Assembly (NCBI GenBank): GCA_964057225.1
Contig: OZ059895.1
Location: 11,346,001 to 11,410,000, forward strand
Length of the DNA: 64,000 nucleotides
Source of the DNA: Auanema rhodensis
Lineage: Eukaryota; Nematoda; Chromadorea; Rhabditida; Rhabditidae
Direction of reading: 5' to 3'
Below the pieces are notes generated by a model. The model made no database searches. It had not been told where the DNA came from and saw nothing but the letters and a program-made list of their open reading frames with translations. Of this stretch, positions 54,196 through 64,000 are shown in pieces. The translations under genes and the position numbers were made by a program. Numbering within the stretch: the first letter of the stretch is position 1; every line of letters begins with the position of its first letter.

Positions 54196-57100
54196 ATGTT
54201 TTCAATTTTCAAGCAGTTTTACTTAGATAGCTCAACCCAAGGCAGCAATTCATCTTCAATATTATTTCTATCTTACAGTTATAAACCAATAGTTAATGAA
54301 CCATCATCTTACCCTTACGGTTTCTATCTATTTCATATCAAAACCAACTTTGTTCAAAAACTATACAACTGTGAAACCTTTTTTAATTTCTTGTATTTGG
54401 AGCTCATAAGATTTGATATCATTAAGGGATCCAGATAGAACGTGGAAAATTACATAACTAACATGAAATTGGGAAAAAATTATAACGAGGATAAGTATGT
54501 GAAACATTGAATATCAGATATTTTCGCTTAGGACCATACCACGTTGAAAGTACGGCATGCGGCTGATTTTCAATTTTAACTCTTCTGTAACAAATGTTTG
54601 AATTTTCAAGCAGTTTTACTTAGATAGCTCAACCCAAGGCAGCAAATTATCTTCAATCTTATTTCTATCTTACAGTTATAAACCATTAGTTAATGAATCA
54701 TCATCTTACCTTCACTGTTTCTATCTATTTTCTATCAAAAGAAACATTGTTTAAACACTATACAACTGTGAAACCTTTTTTAATTTCTTGTATTTGGAAC
54801 TCATAAGATTTGATATCATCGAGGGATCCAGATAGAACGTGGAAAATTACATAACTAACATGAAATGGGGAAAAAATTATAACGAGGATAAGTATGTAAA
54901 TCATTGAATATCAGATATTTTCGCTTAGGACCATACCACGTTGAAAGTACGCCATGCCGCTGATTTTCAATTTTAACTCTTTTGTAACAAATGTTTTCAA
55001 TTTTCAAGCAGTTTTACTTAGATAGCTCAACCCAAGGCAGCAAATTATCTTCAATCTTATTTCTATCTTACAGTTATAAACCATTAGTTAATGAACCATC
55101 ATCTTACCTTTACTATTTCTATCTATTTCCTATCAAAACCAACTTTGTTCAAACACTATACAACTGAGAAGCCTTTTTTATTTTCTTGTATTTGGAGCTC
55201 ATAAGATTTGATATCATTGAGGGATCCAGATAGAACGTGGAAAATTACGTAACTAACATGAAATTGGAAAAAACTATAACGAGGATAAGTATGTGAATCA
55301 TTGAATATCAGATATTTTCGCTTAGGACCATACCACGTTGAAAGTACGCCATGCCGCTGATTTTCAATTTTAACTCTTCTGTATTAAATGTTTTCAATTT
55401 TCAAGCAGTTTTACTCAGATAGCTTAACCCTAGGCAGCAAATTATCTTCAATATTATTTCTATCTTACAGTTATAAACCAATAGTTAATGAACCATCATC
55501 TTACCTTTACTGTTTCTATCTATTTCCTATCGAAACCAACTTTGTTCAAAAACTATACAACTGTGAAACCTTTTTTAATTTCTTGTATTTGAAGCTCATA
55601 AGATTTGATATCATTGAGGGATCCAGATAGAACGTGGAAAATTACGTAACTAACATGAAATTGGAAAAAACTATAACGAGGATAAGTATGTGAATCATTG
55701 AATATCAGATATTTTCGCTTAGGACCATACCACGTTGAAAGTACGCCATGCCGCTGATTTTCAATTTTAACTCTTTTGTAACAAATGTTTTCAATTTTCA
55801 AGCAGTTTTACTTAGATAGCTCAACCCAAGGCAGCAAATTATCTTCAATCTTATTTCTATCTTACAGTTATAAACCATTAGTTAATGAACCATCATCTTA
55901 CCTTTACTATTTCTATCTATTTCCTATCAAAACCAACTTTGTTCAAACACTATACAACTGAGAAGCCTTTTTTATTTTCTTGTATTTGGAGCTCATAAGA
56001 TTTGATATCATTAAGGGATCCAGATAGAACGTGGAAAATTACATAACTAACATGAAATTGGGAAAAAATTATAACGAGGATAAGTATGTAAATCATTGAA
56101 TATCAGATATTTTTGCTTACAACTATACCACGTTGTAAGTACGCCATGCCGCTGATTTTCAATTTTAACTCTTTTGTAACAAATGTTTTCAATTTTCAAG
56201 CAGTTTTACTTAGATAGCTCAACCCAAGGCAGCAATTCATCTTCAATATTATTTCTATCTTACAGTTATAAACCAATAGTTAATGAACCATCATCTTACC
56301 CTTACGGTTTCTATCTATTTCATATGAAAACCAACTTTGTTCAAAAACTATACAACTGTGAAACCTTTTTTAATTTCTTGTATTTGGAGCTCATAAGATT
56401 TGATATCATTAAGGGATCCAGATAGAACGTGGAAAATTACATAACTAACATGAAATTGGGAAAAAATTATAACGAGGATAAGTATGTGAAACATTGAATA
56501 TCAGATATTTTCGCTTAGGACCATACCACGTTGAAAGTACGGCATGCGGCTGATTTTCAATTTTAACTCTTCTGTAACAAATGTTTGAATTTTCAAGCAG
56601 TTTTACTTAGATAGCTCAACCCAAGGCAGCAAATTATCTTCAATCTTATTTCTATCTTACAGTTATAAACCATTAGTTAATGAATCATCATCTTACCTTC
56701 ACTGTTTCTATCTATTTTCTATCAAAAGAAACATTGTTTAAACACTATACAACTGTGAAACCTTTTTTAATTTCTTGTATTTGGAACTCATAAGATTTGA
56801 TATCATCGAGGGATCCAGATAGAACGTGGAAAATTACATAACTAACATGAAATTGGGAAAAAATTATAACGAGGATAAGTATGTAAATCATTGAATATCA
56901 GATATTTTCGCTTAGGACCATACCACGTTGAAAGTACGCCATGCCGCTGATTTTCAATTTTAACTCTTTTGTAACAAATGTTTTCAATTTTCAAGCAGTT
57001 TTACTTAGATAGCTCAACCCAAGGCAGCAAATTATCTTCAATCTTATTTCTATCTTACAGTTATAAACCATTAGTTAATGAACCATCATCTTACCTTTAC

Positions 57101-60100
57101 TATTTCTATCTATTTCCTATCAAAACCAACTTTGTTCAAACACTATACAACTGAGAAGCCTTTTTTATTTTCTTGTATTTGGAGCTCATAAGATTTGATA
57201 TCATTGAGGGATCCAGATAGAACGTGGAAAATTACGTAACTAACATGAAAATGGAAAAAACTATAACGAGGATAAGTATGTGAATCATTGAATATCAGAT
57301 ATTTTCGCTTAGGACCATACCACGTTGAAAGTACGCCATGCCGCTGATTTTCAATTTTAACTCTTCTGTATTAAATGTTTTCAATTTTCAAGCAGTTTTA
57401 CTCAGATAGCTTAACCCTAGGCAGCAAATTATCTTCAATATTATTTCTATCTTACAGTTATAAACCAATAGTTAATGAACCATCATCTTACCTTTACTGT
57501 TTCTATCTATTTCCTATCGAAACCAACTTTGTTCAAAAACTATACAACTGTGAAACCTTTTTTAATTTCTTGTATTTGAAGCTCATAAGATTTGATATCA
57601 TTAAGGGATCCAGATAGAACGTGGAAAATTACGTAACTAACATGAAATTGGAAACAACTATAACGAGGATAAGTATGTGAATCATTGAATATCAGATATT
57701 TTCGCTTAGGACCATACCACGTTGAAAGTACGCCATGCCGCTGATTTTCAAATTTAACTCTTTTGTAACAAATGTTTTCAATTTTCAAGCAGTTTTACTC
57801 AGATAGCTTAACCCAAGGCAGCAAATTATCTTCAATATTATTTCTATCTTACAGTTATAAACCAATAGTTAATGAACCATCATCTTACCCTTACCGTTTC
57901 TATCTATTTCCTATCGAAACCAACTTTGTTCAAAAACTATACAACTGTGAAACCTTTTTTAATTTCTTGTATTTGAAGCTCATAAGATTTGATATCATTA
58001 AGGGATCCAGATAGAACGTGGAAAATTACATAACTAACATGAAATTGGGAAAAAATTATAACGAGGATAAGTATGTAAATCATTGAATATCAGATATTTT
58101 TGCTTACAACTATACCACGTTGTAAGTACGCCATGCCGCTGATTTTCAATTTTAACTCTTTTGTAACAAATGTTTTCAATTTTCAAGCAGTTTTACTTAG
58201 ATAGCTCAACCCAAGGCAGCAATTCATCTTCAATATTATTTCTATCTTACAGTTATAAACCAATAGTTAATGAACCATCATCTTACCCTCACCGTTTCTA
58301 TCTATTTCATATCAAAACCAACTTTGTTCAAAAACTATACAACTGTGAAACCTTTTTTAATTTCTTGTATTTGGAGCTCATAAGATTTGATATCATTAAG
58401 GGATCCAGATAGAACGTGGAAAATTACATAACTAACATGAAATTGGGAAAAAATTATAACGAGGATAAGTATGTGAAACATTGAATATCAGATATTTTCG
58501 CTTAGGACCATACCACGTTGAAAGTACGGCATGCGGCTGATTTTCAATTTTAACTCTTCTGTAACAAATGTTTGAATTTTCAAGCAGTTTTACTTAGATA
58601 GCTCAACCCAAGGCAGCAAATTATCTTCAATCTTATTTCTATCTTACAGTTATAAACCATTAGTTAATGAACCATCATCTTACCTTCACTGTTTCTATCT
58701 ATTTTCTATCAAAAGAAACATTGTTTAAACACTATACAACTGTGAAACCTTTTTTAATTTCTTGTATTTGGAACTCATAAGATTTGATATCATCGAGGGA
58801 TCCAGATAGAACGTGGAAAATTACATAACTAACATGAAATTGGGAAAAAATTATAACGAGGATAAGTATGTAAATCATTGAATATCAGATATTTTCGCTT
58901 AGGACCATACCACGTTGAAAGTACGCCATGCCGCTGATTTTCAATTTTAACTCTTTCGTAACAAATGTTTTCAATTTTCAAGCAGTTTTACTTAGATAGC
59001 TCAACCCAAGGCAGCAAATTATCTTCAATCTTATTTCTATCTTACAGTTATAAACCATTAGTTAATGAACCATCATCTTACCTTTACTATTTCTATCTAT
59101 TTCCTATCAAAACCAACTTTGTTCAAACACTATACAACTGAGAAGCCTTTTTTATTTTCTTGTATTTGGAGCTCATAAGATTTGATATCATTGAGGGATC
59201 CAGATAGAACGTGGAAAATTACGTAACTAACATGAAATTGGAAAAAAATATAACGAGGATAAGTATGTGAATCATTGAATATCAGATATTTTCGCTTAGG
59301 ACCATACCACGTTGAAAGTACGCCATGCCGCTGATTTTCAATTTTAACTCTTCTGTATTAAATGTTTTCAATTTTCAAGCAGTTTTACTCAGATAGCTTA
59401 ACCCTAGGCAGCAAATTATCTTCAATATTATTTCTATCTTACAGTTATAAACCAATAGTTAATGAACCATCATCTTACCTTTACTGTTTCTATCTATTTC
59501 CTATCGAAACCAACTTTGTTCAAAAACTATACAACTGTGAAACCTTTTTTGATTTCTTGTATTTGAAGCTCATAAGATTTGATATCATTAAGGGATCCAG
59601 ATAGAACGTGGAAAATTACGTAACTAACATGAAATTGGAAACAACTATAACGAGGATAAGTATGTGAATCATTGAATATCAGATATTTTCGCTTAGGACC
59701 ATACCACGTTGAAAGTACGCCATGCCGCTGATTTTCAAATTTAACTCTTTTGTAACAAATGTTTTCAATTTTCAAGCAGTTTTACTCAGATAGCTTAACC
59801 CAAGGCAGCAAATTATCTTCAATATTATTTCTATCTTACAGTTATAAACCAATAGTTAATGAACCATCATCTTACCTTTACTGTTTCTATCTATTTCCTA
59901 TCGAAACCAACTTTGTTCAAGAACTATACAACTGTGAAACCTTTTTTAATTTCTTGTATTTGAAGCTCATAAGATTTGATATCATTGAGGGATCCAGATA
60001 GAACGTGGAAAATTACGTAACTAACACGAAATTGGAAAAAACTATAACGAGGATAAGTATGTGAATCATTGAATATCAGATATTTTCGCTTAGGACCATA

Positions 60101-60155
60101 CCACGTTGAAAGTACGCCATGCCGCTGATTTTCGATTTTAACTCTTTTGTAACAA
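54196..60155 (+). repeat. Higher-order repeat, 1,987-bp period (five monomers, three copies)
   Basis: Blocks start at 54196, 56183 and 58170. In each block the second member has 'atgtttgaatttt' (54594, 56581, 58568), the third is an 'actgagaagcc' plus 'tttattttc' copy (54991, 56978, 58965), and the fourth has 'tctgtattaaatg' plus 'aaccctaggcag' (55388, 57375, 59362). The fifth members vary (55785 differs from 57772 and 59759). This is the most regular multimer in the window. Confidence 0.8.
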
Positions 60156-62540
60156 ATGTTTTCAATTTTCAAGCAGTTTTACTTAGATAGCTCAACCCAA
60201 GGCAGCAATTTATCTTCAATATTATTTCTATCTTACAGTTATAAACTAATAGTTAGTGAACCATCATCTTACCCTTACCGTTTCTATCTATTTCCTATCG
60301 AAACCAACTTTGTTCAAAAACTATACAACTGTGAAACCTTTTTTAATTTCTTGTATTTGAAGCTCATAAGATTTGATATCATTAAGGGATCCAGATAGAA
60401 CGTGGAAAATTACATAACTAACATGAAATTGGGAAAAAATTATAACGAGGATAAGTATGTAAATCATTGAATATCAGATATTTTTGCTTACAACTATACC
60501 ACGTTGTAAGTACGCCATGCCGCTGATTTTCAATTTTAACTCTTTTGTAACAAATGTTTTCAATTTTCAAGCAGTTTTACTTAGATAGCTCAACCCAAGG
60601 CAGCAATTCATCTTCAATATTATTACTATCTTACAGTTATAAACCAATAGTTAATGAACCATCATCTTACCCTCACCGTTTCTATCTATTTCATATCAAA
60701 ACCAACTTTGTTCAAAAACTATACAACTGTGAAACCTTTTTTAATTTCTTGTATTTGGAGCTCATAAGATTTGATATCATTAAGGGATCCAGATAGAACG
60801 TGGAAAATTACATAACTAACATGAAATTGGGAAAAAATTATAACGAGGATAAGTATGTGAAACATTGAATATCAGATATTTTCGCTTAGGACCATACCAC
60901 GTTGAAAGTACGGCATGCGGCTGATTTTCAATTTTAACTCTTCTGTAACAAATGTTTGAATTTTCAAGCAGTTTTACTTAGATAGCTCAACCCAAGGCAG
61001 CAAATTATCTTCAATCTTATTTCTATCTTACAGTTATAAACCATTAGTTAATGAACCATCATCTTACCTTCACTGTTTCTATCTATTTTCTATCAAAAGA
61101 AACATTGTTTAAACACTATACAACTGTGAAACCTTTTTTAATTTTTTGTATTTGGAACTCATAAGATTTGATATCATCGAGGGATCCAGATAGAACGTGG
61201 AAAATTACGTAACTAACATGAAATTGGAAAAAACTATAACGAGGATAAGTATGTGAATCATTGAATATCAGATATTTTCGCTTAGGACCATACCACGTTG
61301 AAAGTACGCCATGCCGCTGATTTTCAATTTTAACTCTTTTGTAACAAATGTTTTCAATTTTCAAGCAGTTTTACTCAGATAGCTTAACCCAAGGCAGCAA
61401 ATTATCTTCAATATTATTTCTATCTTACAGTTATAAACCAATAGTTAATGAACCATCATCTTACCTTTACTGTTTCTATCTATTTCCTATCGAAACCAAC
61501 TTTGTTCAAGAACTATACAACTGTGAAACCTTTTTTAATTTCTTGTATTTGAAGCTCATAAGATTTGATATCATTAAGGGATCCAGATAGAACGTGGAAA
61601 TTTACATAACTAACATGAAATTGGGAAAAAATTATAACGAGGATAAGTATGTAAATCATTGAATATCAGATATTTTTGCTTACAACTATACCACGTTGTA
61701 AGTACGCCATGCCGCTGATTTTCAATTTTAACTCTTTTGTAACAAATGTTTTCAATTTTCAAGCAGTTTTACTTAGATAGCTCAACCCAAGGCAGCAATT
61801 CATCTTCAATATTATTTCTATCTTACAGTTATAAACCAATAGTTAATGAACCATCATCTTACCCTTACCGTTTCTATCTATTTCATATCAAAACCAACTT
61901 TGTTCAAAAACTATACAACTGTGAAACCTTTTTTAATTTCTTGTATTTGAAGCTCATAAGATTTGATATCATTAAGGGATCCAGATAGAACGTGGAAAAT
62001 TACATAACTAACATGAAATTGGGAAAAAATTATAACGAGGATAAGTATGTGAAACATTGAATATCAGATATTTTCGCTTAGGACCATACCACGTTGAAAG
62101 TACGGCATGCGGCTGATTTTCAATTTTAACTCTTCTGTAACAAATGTTTGAATTTTCAAGCAGTTTTACTTAGATAGCTCAACCCAAGGCAGCAAATTAT
62201 CTTCAATCTTATTTCTATCTTACAGTTATAAACCATTAGTTAATGAATCATCATCTTACCTTCACTGTTTCTATCTATTTTCTATCAAAAGAAACATTGT
62301 TTAAACACTATACAACTGTGAAACCTTTTTTAATTTCTTGTATTTGGAACTCATAAGATTTGATATCATCGAGGGATCCAGATAGAACGTGGAAAATTAC
62401 ATAACTAACATGAAATTGGGAAAAAATTATAACGAGGATAAGTATGTGAAACATTGAATATCAGATATTTTCGCTTAGGACCATACCACGTTGAAAGTAC
62501 GGCATGCGGCTGATTTTCAATTTTAACTCTTCTGTAACAA
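59362..62540 (+). repeat. Second copy of the 48633-51811 block, 10,729 bp (27 monomers) away
   Basis: Eight successive monomers (59362, 59759, 60156, 60554, 60952, 61348, 61746, 62144) match 48633, 49030, 49427, 49825, 50223, 50619, 51017 and 51415 at a constant offset of 10,729 bp. They share linked rare variants such as 'ggaaacaactataac' and 'ttttcaaatttaac'. The match extends slightly upstream, and it ends at the 62541/51812 pair, which differ at several sites. Confidence 0.75.
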
Positions 62541-63733
62541 ATGTTTTCAATTTTCAAGCAGTTTTACTTAGATAGCTCAACCCAAGGCAGCAAATTATCT
62601 TCAATCTTATTTCTATCTTACAGTTATAAACCATTAGTTAATGAACCATCATCTTACCTTTACTATTTCTATCTATTTCCTATCAAAACCAACTTTGTTC
62701 AAACACTATACAACTGAGAAGCCTTTTTTAATTTCTTGTATTTGGAGCTCATAAGATTTGATATCATTGAGGGATCCAGATAGAACGTGGAAAATTACGT
62801 AACTAACATGAAATTGGAAAAAACTATAACGAGGATAAGTATGTGAATCATTGAATATCAGATAGTTTCGCTTAGGACCATACCACGTTCAAAGTACGCC
62901 ATGCCGCTGATTTTCAATTTTAACTCTTCTGTATTAAATGTTTTCAATTTTCAAGCAGTTTTACTCAGATAGCTTAACCCTAGGCAGCAAATTATCTTCA
63001 ATATTATTTCTATCTTACAGTTATAAACCAATAGTTAATGAACCATCATCTTACCTTTACTGTTTCTATCTATTTCCTATCGAAAGCAACTTTGTTCAAA
63101 CACTATACAACTGTGAAACCTTTTTTAATTTCTTGTATTTGGAGCTCATAAGATTTGATATCATTAAGGGATCCAGATAGAACGTGGAAAATTACATAAC
63201 TAACATGAAATTGGGAAAAAATTATAACGAAGATAAGTATGTAAATCATTGAATATCAGATATTTTTGCTTACAACTATACCACGTTGTAAGTACGCCAT
63301 GCCGCTGATTTTCAATTTCAACTCTTTTGTAACAAATGTTTTCAATTTTCAAGCAGTTTTACTCAGATAGCTCAACCCAAGGCAGCAATTCATCTTCAAT
63401 ATTATTTCTATCTTACAGTTATAAACCAATAGTTAATGAACCATCATCTTACCCTTACCGTTTCTATCTATTTCATATCAAAACCAACTTTGTTCAAAAA
63501 CTATACAACTGTGAAACCTTTTTTAATTTCTTGTATTTGGAGCTCATAAGATTTGATATCATTAAGGGATCCAGATAAAACGTGGAAAATTACATAACTA
63601 ACATGAAATTGGGAAAAAATTATAACGAGGATAAGTATGTGAAACATTGAATATCAGATATTTTCGCTTAGGACCATACCACGTTGAAAGTACGGCATGC
63701 GGCTGATTTTCAATTTTAACTCTTCTGTAACAA

Positions 63734-64000
63734 ATGTTTGAATTTTCAAGCAGTTTTACTTAGATAGCTCAACCCAAGGCAGCAATTCATCTTCAATATT
63801 ATTTCTATCTTACAGTTATAAACCAATAGTTAATGAACCATCATCTTACCCTTACCGTTTCTATCTATTTCATATCAAAACCAACTTTGTTCAAAAACTA
63901 TACAACTGTGAAACCTTTTTTAATTTCTTGTATTTGAAGCTCATAAGATTTGATATCATTAAGGGATCCAGATAGAACGTGGAAAATTACATAACTAACA
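63734..64000 (+). repeat. Partial satellite monomer at the right edge
   Basis: This is the first 267 bases of a monomer of the 'atgtttgaatttt' subtype, cut by the window edge just after 'ataactaaca'. Downstream it carries the 'cccttaccgtttc' and 'attaagggatcc' variants, so it combines markers that sit on separate neighbouring monomers elsewhere in domain E. Confidence 0.9.

Larger units (their letters stand above)
47042..63733 (+). repeat. Array domain E: monomers 121-162
   Basis: Monomer starts: 47042, 47440, 47837, 48235, 48633, 49030, 49427, 49825, 50223, 50619, 51017, 51415, 51812, 52209, 52606, 53004, 53401, 53798, 54196, 54594, 54991, 55388, 55785, 56183, 56581, 56978, 57375, 57772, 58170, 58568, 58965, 59362, 59759, 60156, 60554, 60952, 61348, 61746, 62144, 62541, 62938 and 63336. 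Markers are 'atgtttgaatttt' (one base shorter than usual), 'tctgtattaaatg' linked to 'aaccctaggcag', 'gcaattcatc', and 'atttggaactc'. The regular return of these markers defines the 4- and 5-monomer higher-order repeats listed separately. Confidence 0.8.
1..64000 (+). repeat. Satellite DNA array, 397-398 bp monomer, head to tail
   Basis: The same AT-rich unit recurs without interruption and always in the same orientation. Taking the 'atgttttcaatttt' motif as position 1, copies start every 397 or 398 bp, apart from six copies of 293 bp, one of 323 bp and a few of 396 or 399 bp. The 397/398 difference is mostly one linked variant near position 277: ttgggaaaaaatt in the longer form and ttggaaaaaact in the shorter. 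No mobile element, inversion or single-copy sequence interrupts the run, so the array extends beyond both edges. Known biology: arrays like this are usually pericentromeric or other heterochromatin in eukaryotes. The family and the species are not recognised. An assembly of such DNA may contain collapsed or mis-ordered copies, which sequence alone cannot exclude. Confidence 0.98.

Noticed and set aside
4384-61364. Minus-strand 82-codon open frames repeated in many monomers
   Set aside because: They overlap the plus frame, begin at TTG (reverse complement of 'caa' in the start motif), and span monomer junctions. They are by-products of the repeat.
52-63578. Plus-strand 80-codon open frames repeated every 398 bp as a tandem gene family
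   Set aside because: They follow the repeat period exactly. Many copies are broken by stops or single-base indels, there is no recognisable domain or signal peptide, and the variation looks unconstrained by codon position.
1-64000. CRISPR array
   Set aside because: The repeat unit is about 398 bp with no unique spacers between short repeats, and there are no cas genes.
1-64000. Telomeric TTAGG repeats
   Set aside because: TTAGG occurs once per monomer, within 'gcttaggacc', and never in tandem.
1-64000. CENP-B box
   Set aside because: I looked for TTCG-N4-A-N2-CGGG in the monomer on both strands. The nearest, 'ttcgcttaggaccat', has G where A is required and lacks CGGG.
1-64000. Ribosomal DNA spacer or transposon long terminal repeat array
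   Set aside because: No rRNA gene, polymerase frame, target-site duplication or terminal inverted repeat is visible anywhere in the 64 kb.

Overview
The whole 64 kb window is one uninterrupted satellite DNA array. A monomer of 397-398 bp is repeated head to tail in a single orientation from the first base to the last. Counting every copy of the conserved 'atgtttt' start, I find 162 complete monomers, a partial monomer at each edge, and no unique sequence between them. A hand count of one reference monomer (450-847) gives about 30% G+C. I see no gene, RNA gene, transposon, CRISPR array, origin or telomere. A perfect head-to-tail array of this size with multimeric organisation is typical of eukaryotic pericentromeric or other constitutive heterochromatin, and it is not a bacterial or phage arrangement. 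I do not recognise the satellite family and cannot name the species.

Layout by diagnostic variants. Domain A (52-10661) holds five of the six deleted 293-bp monomers and lacks the GGCATGCGG variant. Domain B (10662-25657) is rich in GGCATGCGG monomers and in nested duplications of 3, 6, 10 and 18 monomers, and it holds the sixth 293-bp monomer (13841). Domain C (25658-41554) introduces a subtype ending 'attaagggatcc' and has 5- and 6-monomer higher-order repeats. Domain D (41555-47041) is a more mixed patch with private variants (cttacgacc, cttacaacaa) and the only 323-bp monomer. Domain E (47042-64000) has 4- and 5-monomer higher-order repeats and a block of about 3.2 kb repeated 10,729 bp away.

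Interpretation. The overlapping multimer periods, the chimeric monomers at block edges, and the sharing of one deletion junction between two monomer subtypes all point to repeated unequal crossing-over or amplification plus gene conversion. Short open frames of about 80 codons recur on both strands because the sequence recurs. Many copies carry stops, the most regular minus-strand frame begins at TTG rather than ATG, and I treat none of them as genes. All counts and offsets come from reading the sequence by eye. Percent identities were not computed.
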